Under the pieces are notes generated by a model that worked only from the letters and a program-made list of their open reading frames with translations, had not been told where the DNA came from and did not search any database. Shown here one piece after another: positions 1 through 8,876 of a stretch of 64,000 bases of DNA. Numbering within the stretch: the stretch's first letter is position 1; every line of letters starts with the position of its first letter. The DNA comes from a virus. The position numbers and the translations under genes are program-made. The stretch lies in IMG/VR virus record IMGVR_UViG_3300042471_001276, positions 1 through 64,000 of that record. One strand, written 5' to 3'.

Positions 1-546
1 AAAGTTTATTTCCCTTTTGGTATTGTAACATTAATTCAATTTATTGGTAACATATTCTTTGCTTATCAGTATATTGACGTTGCATCCCAGTCATTCAAAG
101 ATTGGGTAGACCTTGTTGACCCTATTGTAAGTTATTTAGGTGTTGAATCAGGCGACCCAGTTGGACATAAAAGATTCTTGGCATTATTTGCTGGTGGAAT
201 GTTACCTATAATCTCTCTTTCATTCTTACACATGTTAGTTAAGTTTGAAGAAGAGGAAAAGAAAAAAATAATTGACACTCCTAAAAACTTGGACATTGAC
301 GAGTTAAGTATCCAAGCGGGTAAACTTGAAGCTGAGATTGAAAAAGAAAAATATACACCAACAAGTGAAGAGTTATCTAAACTTGAGGAAGAATTAAGAA
401 AACTAAACGAACAAAAATTTGGTACTTTAGAAGGTCCAACAGAAGAAGTTGGTCCTGATGATTCAGGGATGGTAGAGGAACAAGTAATTGAAGAATCAAC
501 TGAACCTGAAAAGAAAACGCTTAGTTACCTAAGAAGTCATGGTTAA
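1..546 (+). CDS. Partial membrane protein with charged coiled-coil tail
   Basis: The frame is open from base 1, so the start lies outside the window; 181 residues are visible. Two hydrophobic segments are seen (about residues 4-24 and 60-81), followed by a Glu/Lys-rich helical region (residues 83-145) and an acidic C-terminus. The last bases overlap the start of the amidase gene by 8 nt, so it is probably co-transcribed with the lysis genes. I do not recognise the family. A holin-like or virion membrane role is possible from position only. Confidence 0.7.
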   Translation, partial: KVYFPFGIVTLIQFIGNIFFAYQYIDVASQSFKDWVDLVDPIVSYLGVESGDPVGHKRFLALFAGGMLPIISLSFLHMLVKFEEEEKKKIIDTPKNLDIDELSIQAGKLEAEIEKEKYTPTSEELSKLEEELRKLNEQKFGTLEGPTEEVGPDDSGMVEEQVIEESTEPEKKTLSYLRSHG

Positions 547-1144
547 TATTGAGAAATACGGAAACTTCAAACCTATCGGAAAACAAAAACGAAAGAAACA
601 AATAATTCTATGTCATACTTCAAGGGAGGTTGGGGAATACCTGGTCTCCCTTAAGTTTAGGTATAACTCCAAGTTTGATAAGATACCTAACTATATTGTG
701 ACAAGGGATGGTAATATTCTGCAATTACTTCCCGACCAAGCATACACCAATTATTTCGTAGACGAAGTAATAAATAAAAACTCAATTATCATATCATTAG
801 AGAACCTTGGGTGGTTGGAAAAGAAACCACTATCTAACTATTATATTAACTGGAAAGGAAGTATTTATAATCAACAGGTATACGAAAAAAAATGGAGAGA
901 TTTCTTCTTTTGGCAACCTTACACTCCTGAGCAAGTTAAATCAACTGCTGATTTGTGTAATCACCTAACAGAAACTCTTCAGATTGATAAGACGTGTATA
1001 GGTCATAACACAAAGGTTGATGGTATGAAAAACTTCGAAGGTATATCATCCAGAAGTAATTACGACACCTCCTTTACAGACTTAAACCCATCATTCAATT
1101 TCGACACCTTTATTAAATTTTTAGAAAATGAACAATTTGCATAA
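539..1144 (+). CDS. N-acetylmuramoyl-L-alanine amidase-like endolysin
   Basis: Resembles the Amidase_2/PGRP fold that cuts the bond between muramic acid and the peptide stem of peptidoglycan. Visible signs: a strand ending ILCHT with H26 as the likely first zinc ligand, the 'NYIVTRDGNILQLLP' strand typical of the fold (residues 51-65), and 'IGHN' with H156 as second ligand. The third ligand may be D181 in 'TDLNPSF'. Length (201 aa) fits phage amidases. No signal peptide, so release would need a holin. It overlaps the previous gene by 8 nt and the next by 17 nt, and leads a lysis cluster with the spanin-like genes downstream. Confidence 0.75.
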   Translation: MVNIEKYGNFKPIGKQKRKKQIILCHTSREVGEYLVSLKFRYNSKFDKIPNYIVTRDGNILQLLPDQAYTNYFVDEVINKNSIIISLENLGWLEKKPLSNYYINWKGSIYNQQVYEKKWRDFFFWQPYTPEQVKSTADLCNHLTETLQIDKTCIGHNTKVDGMKNFEGISSRSNYDTSFTDLNPSFNFDTFIKFLENEQFA

Positions 1145-1700
1145 CGAAAGATACGACGAGATTAAATCTCTGTTAAAGAAGTCCAGATTTTTGTTTGAAC
1201 AAGAAGGACAAATAAATGTTGCCAAAGATGTTGAGAGTAGATTGAAACAAGATGTTCAATACGACACTGCAGAAACTGAAATTGCAAATGGAGAAGAACC
1301 ATCACCAAAAGATAAGACACAGAAATATAGAATTTCTGGTGGAATCATGGCTCTTCATGGTAAAGACAGAAGTGAATTAGACATCACCACTGACGAGAAG
1401 ATTGCATTCCAAGAAACAATGGACGAGTTTGTTGAAGAGGTTTCAGACCTTGTTGACTTCAACACTTTAAATGTGTATCCACAAAACGTTGAATGGTCTG
1501 GTAAACTTATTGATGAAGACCTTGAATTTATATTCACAATTGGTGAAGACAGCGGAATTTATATTAACGGACAGATGATTAAAGTGGACGACGAGTTCCT
1601 TGCAATGATTAATAAACTTCAACAGTATTATCAGAAGTTTAAATCTAAATGGGGTAAAGTTTTGGCAAGTAGAAAGAAAACAAAAGAATCACCAGTTTAA
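1128..1700 (+). CDS. Conserved-type phage hypothetical protein
   Basis: 190 aa, soluble, acidic, with a helical N-terminus, a middle beta-rich region (residues 100-150) and a basic C-terminal tail. No recognised motif. It starts inside the amidase gene (17 nt overlap) and is followed after one base by a membrane protein, so it belongs to the same operon. Function unknown. Confidence 0.7.
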   Translation: MNNLHNERYDEIKSLLKKSRFLFEQEGQINVAKDVESRLKQDVQYDTAETEIANGEEPSPKDKTQKYRISGGIMALHGKDRSELDITTDEKIAFQETMDEFVEEVSDLVDFNTLNVYPQNVEWSGKLIDEDLEFIFTIGEDSGIYINGQMIKVDDEFLAMINKLQQYYQKFKSKWGKVLASRKKTKESPV

Positions 1701-1701
1701 T

Positions 1702-2052
1702 ATGAGAGAAACTATAAATAACAACAAACAAAACATATTACTAATCATAGTAATAGTTTTAGCCGCTTGGAATATCTTTAATACAAATGGGATTAAGACT
1801 GATGTTAAATCCTATAAAGAAAAGATTGAAAGTATTCAAGTACAAGTTGATTCTGCACAATCAGTCAACAAAGAAATAGATGTAAAAGTTTCGAGTGTAA
1901 AAGAGAATGTAAATTCCATTACAAAAGAAATTCATCATATTGATAACAACCTAACTATAGTTAAAGAAAAAACAAATGAAAAAGTTATTAGTGTTGAGCT
2001 TATTGGTAATGTTGAGCTTGAAAGGCTTTTCGCAGAACGTTACGGAAACTAA
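1702..2052 (+). CDS. Spanin-like protein 1 (N-terminal TM plus coiled coil)
   Basis: 116 aa. A single N-terminal membrane helix (about residues 11-27) is followed by a long periplasm-facing coiled coil with regular Ile/Val spacing. This is the topology of i-spanins (Rz type), which link inner and outer membrane in the last step of lysis of Gram-negative hosts. It lies in the lysis module and its 3' end overlaps the next gene by 77 nt in another frame, as Rz/Rz1 pairs do. Assignment rests on topology and context, not on sequence similarity. Confidence 0.5.
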   Translation: MRETINNNKQNILLIIVIVLAAWNIFNTNGIKTDVKSYKEKIESIQVQVDSAQSVNKEIDVKVSSVKENVNSITKEIHHIDNNLTIVKEKTNEKVISVELIGNVELERLFAERYGN

Positions 2053-2398
2053 GACGGATACAACAAAAGTTATTTTACCTGTAAAGGTTGCCAGATTAAT
2101 ATACCAAGACCTATTAAAATATGATGGTCTTAAAGAAGAAATGGGTTTATTGAAACTTAAACTTGTAAAAGTTGAGGAGAGAGAAATTCAAAAAGATACA
2201 ATCATCAATCTATTAACAAAGAAAGATGAGAACAATCAATTTATTATCGGTAAGAAAGATGAACAGTTACAAGTATCAAAAGAACTAACCGATAAGTTAC
2301 ACAAAGAATTGAAAGGACAAAGAACCAAAACATTTTTATGGAAGTTGGGAACTTTTGCTGGAATTGTAACATCAACATTTTTATTAATTGGTAAATAA
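1976..2398 (+). CDS. Spanin-like protein 2 (signal peptide, coiled coil, C-terminal TM)
   Basis: 140 aa with a clear Sec signal peptide (residues 1-20, ending in a Bacteroidota-style FSQ cleavage site), a coiled-coil ectodomain and a C-terminal hydrophobic helix (residues 121-138). No lipobox cysteine is present, so it is not a classical Rz1 lipoprotein. The start lies within the preceding membrane gene in a different frame. The stop TAA shares one base with the next ATG. Candidate partner in envelope fusion during lysis. Confidence 0.5.
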   Translation: MKKLLVLSLLVMLSLKGFSQNVTETKTDTTKVILPVKVARLIYQDLLKYDGLKEEMGLLKLKLVKVEEREIQKDTIINLLTKKDENNQFIIGKKDEQLQVSKELTDKLHKELKGQRTKTFLWKLGTFAGIVTSTFLLIGK

Positions 2399-2643
2399 TG
2401 GCACTTACAAGTTCAGAGGTAAAGGAGATTGAAGTTATGATTCGTAAAGAAATTAGGTCTTTTATGGACAATAACACAATTAAACAATTCGAAGACAAGT
2501 TAATGGATAAGATACAGAGAGAAATGAAAAGAGGAAAACTTGAGGGAGAAGTTAAAGATATCACATTAAAAATGTTCCGTGAGTTCTACCAATTTATGTG
2601 GGTAAATAGAAGTTATTGGGAACCAAGATTAAAAAACGCGTAA
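2398..2643 (+). CDS. Small helical hypothetical protein
   Basis: 81 aa, predicted all-helical and charged, ending in an aromatic-rich segment (residues 61-76). No motif recognised. The TAATG junction with the upstream gene supports translational coupling. Sits between the spanin-like genes and two virion-type proteins. Confidence 0.65.
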   Translation: MALTSSEVKEIEVMIRKEIRSFMDNNTIKQFEDKLMDKIQREMKRGKLEGEVKDITLKMFREFYQFMWVNRSYWEPRLKNA

Positions 2644-2644
2644 A

Positions 2645-3652
2645 ATGAAAAGTTCTAAGGATGTATTCAAAACTAGTTTAGACAAAGCGTTCTCAACAAT
2701 ATCATTAAACGCTTCAACATTGGGAGACCATATGAAATACAAACAAGGATTTACTGAACAAAGTTTAGAGGGTGGACTTGCTGATGGTTCAACATTAATG
2801 GACCTTGCACAAAAACATTCAACTTCAAAAGGTAATATACAAGACATGTATAAAACTTTGAAGTTAGAATTAGATAAAGGTGTCAAAGTTGAAATGGAAC
2901 ATACCAAGAGTAGAGTTAAAGCAAAAGAAATAGCTATGGACCATTTATTCGAAGACCCTGAGTATTATAACAAATTACGTAAATCCGAAACTAAAGAAGC
3001 TACGGGTTCTGGTTCGTCAGGTGCGTTTGTAGGTCCTGTATTTGGTGGTGATGATGCGTTTTGGGAAAGAAGCAGAAGTGAAAACCCTAAGTTAGAAGAA
3101 CAAAGACGCAAGACAATGAAAGCCGCAAAAGAAGTTAAAAAGGCGACCAACAACGAAGGAAATACTTTTAAAGTTGGAGATAAAGCTAAAACTTACGATA
3201 GAAAAGAAGACATTAAAATTAAGGCTTTATGGGAAAAAAATGGTAGAGTTAAGGCATTTTATATGATAGGAAACAGCGGGCACGAAATTGATATCGACGG
3301 ACTTGACCCAATTAAAGAACAAGTTGAAAAGGTTGAAACAAAAGAAGCAACAGGTTCAGGTTCTGTAGGTGGATATGAAACACCTGCAATGTGGGCTAAA
3401 TCAACTAAAAAGAAAGATTGGGGACCTAGCAGAAAAACTCAAATACCTGGTGGAGGATTCGTAAAAATTAAAAAGAAATGTACTAAATTTCCTTACTGTA
3501 ACCAAGGAGACATTAATAATGTAAAAATCAGTAAAAACGAATCGGTTAAAGAGGCTATTAAAACAGTTGCTAAAAAACTAAATATAGGTGAGAACGTAAT
3601 CATAACTATTTTAGAACATGAATACGAAAAGAGGAGTAAAAGAAATAAATAA
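2645..3652 (+). CDS. Virion-type hypothetical protein with duplicated EATGSGS motif
   Basis: 335 aa. The peptide TKEATGSGS occurs twice (about residues 116-124 and 232-240), each time followed by a Gly/Pro/aromatic segment. Near residue 285 there is a Cys-containing 'KKCTKFPYCNQGD' segment. I recall similar motifs in large uncultured Bacteroidota phage proteins, but no function. A helical 'LFEDPEYYNKLRKSE' block precedes the first repeat. It lies just upstream of a gene with a late-type promoter and is likely structural. Confidence 0.65.
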   Translation: MKSSKDVFKTSLDKAFSTISLNASTLGDHMKYKQGFTEQSLEGGLADGSTLMDLAQKHSTSKGNIQDMYKTLKLELDKGVKVEMEHTKSRVKAKEIAMDHLFEDPEYYNKLRKSETKEATGSGSSGAFVGPVFGGDDAFWERSRSENPKLEEQRRKTMKAAKEVKKATNNEGNTFKVGDKAKTYDRKEDIKIKALWEKNGRVKAFYMIGNSGHEIDIDGLDPIKEQVEKVETKEATGSGSVGGYETPAMWAKSTKKKDWGPSRKTQIPGGGFVKIKKKCTKFPYCNQGDINNVKISKNESVKEAIKTVAKKLNIGENVIITILEHEYEKRSKRNK

Positions 3653-3655
3653 AGA

Positions 3656-3662
3656 TATTTAT
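3656..3662 (+). promoter_or_regulatory. Late-type TATTTAT element upstream of 3680 gene
   Basis: AAAGATATTTATTA, 17 nt before the ATG. The same 14-mer context precedes the gene at 25456. Confidence 0.45.
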
Positions 3663-3679
3663 TATAAAAATAATCGACA

Positions 3680-5419
3680 ATGAGTAATTTTAAAAACAAT
3701 ATTGATAAACTAGTTTCCAGAATTTTGAATGAGGAAATTGAAAATAAAGTTAAACAACTTTCAGAAGGTATGCACGAAGGAGAGTGGACTGAGATTGAGG
3801 TTGACGAAGAATTGCACGGTAAACAGAAAAAAATTGATGTTGCTGAGCCAAAAGGTAAAATAACTGCCGACGACTTCAAAAAGTTAAGACAAGCTAAAGC
3901 TCACAAAGAAGAAGTTGAGGAATGGTTTTTCTTTGACGACGAGGAAGATAAATCAGTTCCTGGTGACTACGAAGGTGACGAAGAAGAAGAGGAAGAAGCC
4001 GAAGAATTATCTGCTCAAGAACCAACTTATGTTGGTAGAGGATTAGGTGACAACCAATGGGATGTTAGTCGTAGACCAAGAATGATGGCATCATTTGATG
4101 ATGAGCATGGATGGTACGATGATATTGATAGACCATATAGAGGTAAATTTGATTTTGATTATGATGAAGAAGAATTCGAAGACTTTCCATCATTGATGGA
4201 TAAGTACGGTGACAAACAATCTTGGTTTGACCCAAAACACGGAGAAAAGTTCTTCAACAGATATAAAGAAATGTATGGAGGAAAACCATTCAGAATAAGA
4301 GTTCCTAAAGGATTAGAGGAAGAGGCAGAAACAGAAGAAGGAAATGCATTTACAGGTGCTTTAGCTGACGCTAAAAAAAGTGGAAAAGATTCTTTTGAAG
4401 TTGACGGTAAAAAATTCAACGTAAAAGAAGCTGAAGAAAAGTGGATTCAAAAAACAAAGATGAATAAGGGAGCTCTTCACAAGAAATTGGGAGTACCCGA
4501 AGGAGATAAAATTCCTCAAGCTAAATTAAAGTCTTTGAAGAAAGAATTAATGAAAAAGGGAGAAGGTGATAAAAAATTATCTGCGGCAGATTCTAAATTA
4601 TTAAAACAAGTCAATTTGGCGTTAACACTTAAAAGTGTTAAGGAGAGTGTAAGTTCTTTAAGATTGACTGAAGATGAATTAATCGATATGATTGAAAATA
4701 TAGTAATTGAACAAAAGGTTAAGGACAATGCTGAGAAAGAAAATATTAGTAAAAAATCACCTGAAGGTCTTAAAAAGACTATGAAAGCGTTAGATGGTTC
4801 TAAAAAAGAGAATGACGATTACGCTAAAGATGTTGTTAAGAAAATGAAGGATTATATGAAAGATATGTTCTCAGGTGGTAATGGGTATGAAGAAAACCCT
4901 GACGATTTCCCTCAAAGTAATTATGATATGGAGAAAGAACACAATGAAATGAAATATCACCCATCAGATGCTGTTGAAGAATATATTGAGGCATTTGCAT
5001 ACCCTGGTATGACAAATCTTGTTTATGATGAAATCAAACCAGACGATGAGATGATTGAAAAACAAATGAAAGGTGATTCTAAAAATGGTAATGCTGTTAC
5101 AGGTAAAGACGGTAAGGCTTTAGGTAACGTATCTAAGAGAAGTGAAAAAGTTGGAGAAAGATTCAAAAAGAACTTTGACGAAAACTTATATGGTGCTGAA
5201 CAAATGAACGTATCATACAAAAGACAACCTCAACCTGTTGATGTTGGTGGAAGTAAAACACAGGCGGGGTCATTAAAAAGTATCAGAAAAGGGTCAACTA
5301 ACAAAGCACAAAAAATCATGAACCAACTTGAGTCAACTGAAGATAAAAAATCTAAAGTTATTGCTGAAGAAATGGAGAAAATGAAAAATCTTATCGGATA
5401 CAATAGAAAGACACAGTAA
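3680..5419 (+). CDS. Large acidic virion-type protein with (I/L)xE leader
   Basis: 579 aa, very rich in Glu, Asp and Lys. The N-terminus is an amphipathic helix ending in 'SRILNEE', and an internal segment near residue 334 (LTEDELIDMIENIVIEQ) repeats the leader motif found at the start of other proteins in this window. Acidic low-complexity stretches (residues 85-115) and scattered aromatic motifs suggest a scaffold or internal head protein. Preceded by a TATTTAT element, followed by a strong terminator. No enzymatic motif seen. Function inferred only. Confidence 0.7.
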   Translation: MSNFKNNIDKLVSRILNEEIENKVKQLSEGMHEGEWTEIEVDEELHGKQKKIDVAEPKGKITADDFKKLRQAKAHKEEVEEWFFFDDEEDKSVPGDYEGDEEEEEEAEELSAQEPTYVGRGLGDNQWDVSRRPRMMASFDDEHGWYDDIDRPYRGKFDFDYDEEEFEDFPSLMDKYGDKQSWFDPKHGEKFFNRYKEMYGGKPFRIRVPKGLEEEAETEEGNAFTGALADAKKSGKDSFEVDGKKFNVKEAEEKWIQKTKMNKGALHKKLGVPEGDKIPQAKLKSLKKELMKKGEGDKKLSAADSKLLKQVNLALTLKSVKESVSSLRLTEDELIDMIENIVIEQKVKDNAEKENISKKSPEGLKKTMKALDGSKKENDDYAKDVVKKMKDYMKDMFSGGNGYEENPDDFPQSNYDMEKEHNEMKYHPSDAVEEYIEAFAYPGMTNLVYDEIKPDDEMIEKQMKGDSKNGNAVTGKDGKALGNVSKRSEKVGERFKKNFDENLYGAEQMNVSYKRQPQPVDVGGSKTQAGSLKSIRKGSTNKAQKIMNQLESTEDKKSKVIAEEMEKMKNLIGYNRKTQ

Positions 5420-5447
5420 AAATTCACATTTAAAGATTTTATATTAT

Positions 5448-5482
5448 ATTCTCCATAGATGGCCTCTATGGAGAATTTTTTT
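5448..5482 (+). terminator. Strong intrinsic terminator (overlaps next start codon)
   Basis: Perfect 12-bp stem: ATTCTCCATAGA (5448-5459) with TCTATGGAGAAT (5465-5476), loop TGGCC, then a T run. It contains the first possible start codon of the next gene. Confidence 0.85.
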
Positions 5483-5935
5483 AATTGGATGTCTAAACCA
5501 ATTCCAACAGACGAAGTAGTAATATGGTTTAATGTTCATAACATGATTTATGAACGAATAGAACTATATGGTGATATATTCAAAACATTGAATCATATCA
5601 TCGTAGACACGTATATGGGTGAACCAATAGGTAGTTCATCCGAGACCAAAATATCTTTAACCCCAGAAGATAAGAACCTTCACTTTGAATGGTGTTGGAA
5701 TAAAACAGTTGAAAATTTCAAAAAAGAAAATATTAATATTAATTCAACTGGTGACCACAAAGATTATTTCAAATCTTTTTATATGGATACCTTTTACAAT
5801 CAACTTGAAAGAAGTGTTAAAGAATCCATTCCTGTTTTTTTAGATGAAATATTTGATGTGTTTAAACCTTTTAGTAAATCTGACTTAGATATGATTACAG
5901 AGATGTATAAGTTGATGGAAAAAAATGTAGAATAG
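5459..5935 (+). CDS. Conserved phage hypothetical protein
   Basis: 158 aa from the first ATG; in-frame ATGs also occur at 5468 and 5489. The first two lie in the terminator hairpin, so 5489 is possible as the real start, although the FNWM residues between look conserved in related phages from memory. Acidic, helical, with aromatic motifs such as 'HFEWCWNKTVENFKKENI'. No membrane segment or catalytic motif. Function unknown. Confidence 0.7.
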   Translation: MASMENFFNWMSKPIPTDEVVIWFNVHNMIYERIELYGDIFKTLNHIIVDTYMGEPIGSSSETKISLTPEDKNLHFEWCWNKTVENFKKENININSTGDHKDYFKSFYMDTFYNQLERSVKESIPVFLDEIFDVFKPFSKSDLDMITEMYKLMEKNVE

Positions 5936-6016
5936 AAAAAAACCTTTATTCTATTTACACCAGAGTAAAAAAAGTTAATATTTGAGAATAAACAATAAAC
6001 GTAAATTATATTACAA

Positions 6017-6199
6017 ATGGAAACATTAGAAAAAATTAAAGAACTAACTGAATTGTTATCAGTTGACGCAGCTAAATTTTACAAAGGTAATAAAAGTGCT
6101 GGTACAAGAGCAAGAAAATCTGCACAAGAATTAAAAGCATTACTTCAAAAATTTAGAGCAGAAGTTCTTGAACACAACAAGACAGAAAAAGATGCATAA
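6017..6199 (+). CDS. Histone H1-like protein, Hc1 family
   Basis: 60 aa, basic and helical. The central 'DAAKFYKGNKSAGTRARKS' and 'AQELKALLQKFRAEV' segments match the small Hc1-type histone-like proteins common in Bacteroidota, which bind and compact DNA. Length is normal for that family. In a phage it may act on phage or host nucleoid. It overlaps the following membrane gene by 8 nt. Confidence 0.75.
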   Translation: METLEKIKELTELLSVDAAKFYKGNKSAGTRARKSAQELKALLQKFRAEVLEHNKTEKDA

Positions 6200-6380
6200 T
6201 ATTGACACAATATATTTTTTTATATTTGTTTTTACAATATTAGTGTCATTGAAAAATGTCACGAAGTTTATAGGTGCCCTGTTACAAAGAGAACCAAAAC
6301 CATTGGTTTATAGTAACAGGGAACTTATATTTCTAGGATTATCAATAAGTTACATAATAACATACCTTTACACATCATGA
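6192..6380 (+). CDS. Small two-TM membrane protein
   Basis: 62 aa with start at ATG 6192, inside the end of the Hc1 gene; an upstream in-frame ATG at 6168 would overlap that gene further. Two hydrophobic helices (about residues 4-22 and 41-60) separated by a short basic loop. Holin-like in size and topology, but not next to the amidase. Function unknown. Confidence 0.6.
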   Translation: MHNIDTIYFFIFVFTILVSLKNVTKFIGALLQREPKPLVYSNRELIFLGLSISYIITYLYTS

Positions 6381-6850
6381 GTTTATATAAAGAATTAGCC
6401 CCTTTTGTTGAAAACATACATTCAATTAGGAAGTTGAAAAACTATCTTAGTTTTGATATGGTGTTTCCCGCAAAATGGTCCCTACCTAAAAGTATTGTTG
6501 AGGAAGGACAATTAGTTGGGTTTGAGGTAGAGAATCAAAATACAAAAGGAGTTTCATTTGTTTCGCCAATAGATGAGGCCGAGGTCTCAAAGACACTTAC
6601 TAAAATTGCCAAAATAATTAAATTAAATAAAGAAAAAGAACTTAAGGAGAGATTGTTCAAACAAACAGTTGAACAATTAAAAACTACGTTTGAAAAAACT
6701 GATTTGGATAAACTTAAGGGTCTATATTTTGACTTTGATGAAGGGGATGATACTCCTGAGTTAGATGTTAATTTAGATGATACTGAAACCGAAATGGACT
6801 ATGAGCAAGAAGGACAAAGTACAGTTGGAGTTACTGAGGACTCAGAGTGA
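6377..6850 (+). CDS. Conserved phage hypothetical protein
   Basis: 157 aa, N-terminal globular part with a 'HSIRKLKNYLSFDMVFP' segment, a helical middle and a strongly acidic C-terminus (residues 118-157). ATGA overlap with the upstream gene. I recall related proteins in other large Bacteroidota phages without function. Confidence 0.65.
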   Translation: MSLYKELAPFVENIHSIRKLKNYLSFDMVFPAKWSLPKSIVEEGQLVGFEVENQNTKGVSFVSPIDEAEVSKTLTKIAKIIKLNKEKELKERLFKQTVEQLKTTFEKTDLDKLKGLYFDFDEGDDTPELDVNLDDTETEMDYEQEGQSTVGVTEDSE

Positions 6851-6995
6851 GGAGCGTAAAGACGCCAGACAAGTTGAACAGATTAAACAATCTTACATAA
6901 AAGAAATAAGTAAGTTTAAAAAGGAGGACTTGTTTCCTATACCAAAAAAACTAACACTATGGCAGAAGATAAAAGTATTGATTTTGGGGAATTAG
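6801..6995 (+). CDS. Small hypothetical protein with hydrophobic C-terminus
   Basis: 64 aa from ATG 6801 (an in-frame ATG at 6777 also exists). It overlaps the previous gene by 50 nt in another frame. Highly charged helix followed by 'LTLWQKIKVLILG', a membrane-surface or short membrane segment. Function unknown. Confidence 0.55.
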   Translation: MSKKDKVQLELLRTQSEERKDARQVEQIKQSYIKEISKFKKEDLFPIPKKLTLWQKIKVLILGN

Positions 6996-7189
6996 AAAAA
7001 TTGGCGTTGATTGCTGAATCTTGTCAAACAATTTTCAGTGGAAAGGCAACCATTGTTTTTGAGTTGCCAAAAGGAGAATACACCAGTGTGATTAATCACT
7101 TCAGAGAAGTGGACAGACATCACAAACAATTTTCAATAGACATATCAGGAACTGAGTTCCATTTTATTTTGACTGAGGCAAAGTCGTAA
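6959..7189 (+). CDS. Small hypothetical protein
   Basis: 76 aa, mixed alpha/beta, no motif recognised. Starts within the previous gene and converges on the minus-strand gene 7164-7808, overlapping it by 26 nt. The overlap zone is followed by an AT-rich hairpin and T run (about 7188-7212) that may terminate transcription. Confidence 0.6.
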   Translation: MAEDKSIDFGELEKLALIAESCQTIFSGKATIVFELPKGEYTSVINHFREVDRHHKQFSIDISGTEFHFILTEAKS

Positions 7190-7808
7190 ATTTTCTATAG
7201 AGAATTTTTTTATCGATACCGTTGGATTCCAACAAAGAGTATAGATATTTTCTTTGAGCGGTTGAATAATCTTTAACGAACAAACAATCACCTCTTTTTA
7301 TCTTAAAGAAGTGAAGAGACATACAATCAATAAATCTTGAAGATTCACTCTCAGACTTTAAAGTAAAGAGGTGAATCTTTTCGTCTTCTTGGAGTACAAT
7401 CTTGTTATTCAATACGGATAACATTTTTAAACCATCTCCTTTCATGTACCTTTTTATTAAATCAGACATTGTGATTTTTTTTCTTTCTTTAATGTCGTAA
7501 ATGGTTTCTTCTTTTTTATATGGTTGAATTTTAAATAAAGTCATACCATCCTCATCCAATTTAACTTTAACGCTTCTACCAAATTCATCGGTCATATAAA
7601 CTGGTACAAGTTGTTTTGAACTCATCTCAACAATACCAATTTCGTAATTACATTCTTTACCACCTTCGACTCTTATTTCAAATAAGACCTCGTTTGATTC
7701 TTTGATTAACTTTTCGTAAAATTGTTTAGCACGGGAGAACGTTATAAACTTCTTTATAATTCGTTTCTTTTTCTTATTCTTAAATAATACTACAATGTAG
7801 TTCTCCAT
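7164..7808 (-). CDS. Conserved phage hypothetical protein
   Basis: 214 aa starting at MENYIVVLF; the longer reading would begin inside the DnaJ gene. N-terminal '[24 protein letters not shown]' strand-helix, then mostly beta. No catalytic motif. It diverges from dnaJ with only two bases between the two start codons. Function unknown. Confidence 0.7.
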   Translation of the reverse strand: MENYIVVLFKNKKKKRIIKKFITFSRAKQFYEKLIKESNEVLFEIRVEGGKECNYEIGIVEMSSKQLVPVYMTDEFGRSVKVKLDEDGMTLFKIQPYKKEETIYDIKERKKITMSDLIKRYMKGDGLKMLSVLNNKIVLQEDEKIHLFTLKSESESSRFIDCMSLHFFKIKRGDCLFVKDYSTAQRKYLYSLLESNGIDKKILYRKFTTLPQSK

Positions 7809-7810
7809 AT

Positions 7811-8737
7811 ATGAAAGATTACTATAAAATACTAGAAGTTGAAGAGAAAGCTTCAATAGATGAAATAAAAAAATCATACCGAAAACTTGCGGCTCAATAC
7901 CATCCTGACAGAAATCCTGATGGAGAGGAAAAATTTAAAGAAATTGCTGAGGCATACGAAACTTTGGGAAACCCCGAGAAAAAAGAAAAATACGACAACA
8001 AAAGTAAAAACCCATTCCAAGGAACACCATATGAGGACATGTTCTCACAAATGTTTGGTAGTAGAAATGGGTTCCAACAACAAAGAAGAAAATCCGCACC
8101 TGATAAAGTTGTAAGAGTTCAGATTACTCCAATTGAATCTTATAAAGGTGAAGAGAAAAGTATCCAATACATGAAAGACAATCATTGTAATGTTTGTAAC
8201 GGTAGTGGAGGGGAACAACAAGTTTGCGGTACCTGTGGAGGACAAGGATTTCAAATTAAGTCATTCGGAACTGGATTCATGATGCAACAAATCAGAACTG
8301 CATGTCCAACATGTGCTGGTCGTGGTTATACTTTGATTCATAAGTGTTACGGTTGTGATGGTAGGGGAACAAAATCCGCGGCTCACGACCTTAGAATTAT
8401 CTTACCCAAAGGAATTGATAGTGGCCAATATTTAAAAATTGAAAATGCTGGCGATTTTAAAAATGGAGAGTATGGAGATTTAGTTATACAAATTGAAGTT
8501 ATGCCAAAAGACGGATTCGAAAAAATAAATAACGACTTAATATACAACTTGTTTCTAAACTTAGAACAAGTTAAAGAATCTAATTTCTTAATACCACATC
8601 CTGATGGTGAACTAAAAATGGAGTCACCAAAAATATTTGACACTTCAAGACCTCTCAGACTTAAAAATAAGGGATATAATGGCGGGGATATGTATGTAAA
8701 ACTAAATGTTAAATTTAATAGAGAATCAGTTAAATAA
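7811..8737 (+). CDS. dnaJ: DnaJ-type co-chaperone
   Basis: 308 aa. J domain at residues 1-65 with the HPD triad (31-33) that stimulates DnaK ATPase. Then a cysteine-rich zinc domain with four CxxCxGxG-type motifs (about residues 119-190) and a C-terminal substrate-binding domain. Somewhat shorter than bacterial DnaJ (about 370 aa), with little Gly/Phe linker. No DnaK is in the window, so it probably redirects host DnaK to phage replication or assembly. The start is 2 bp from the divergent minus-strand start. Confidence 0.92.
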   Translation: MKDYYKILEVEEKASIDEIKKSYRKLAAQYHPDRNPDGEEKFKEIAEAYETLGNPEKKEKYDNKSKNPFQGTPYEDMFSQMFGSRNGFQQQRRKSAPDKVVRVQITPIESYKGEEKSIQYMKDNHCNVCNGSGGEQQVCGTCGGQGFQIKSFGTGFMMQQIRTACPTCAGRGYTLIHKCYGCDGRGTKSAAHDLRIILPKGIDSGQYLKIENAGDFKNGEYGDLVIQIEVMPKDGFEKINNDLIYNLFLNLEQVKESNFLIPHPDGELKMESPKIFDTSRPLRLKNKGYNGGDMYVKLNVKFNRESVK

Positions 8738-8866
8738 ACTGATAATTAATTCAAACAATTTAATTGTACCGTAGATAGATGAACCCAACATATACAAACC
8801 TAATGCAATAGTAGCATATTGTAATTTACTTGTTGGTTTTTGGTTGCATTTTTGACATTCAGACAT
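8726..8866 (-). CDS. Small CxxC plus TM protein
   Basis: 46 aa: N-terminal CxxC (residues 4-7), a basic stretch, then a hydrophobic segment (about residues 17-45). It ends inside the last codons of dnaJ (convergent) and diverges by 10 nt from the next plus-strand gene. I recall similar short CxxC/TM proteins in related phages. Function unknown. Confidence 0.6.
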   Translation of the reverse strand: MSECQKCNQKPTSKLQYATIALGLYMLGSSIYGTIKLFELIISLFN

Positions 8867-8876
8867 AATTATAAGT

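Noticed and set aside
7809-7877. N-terminal extension of the 7164 minus-strand gene
   Set aside because: It would lie wholly inside the DnaJ J-domain coding sequence; the MENYIVV start looks natural.
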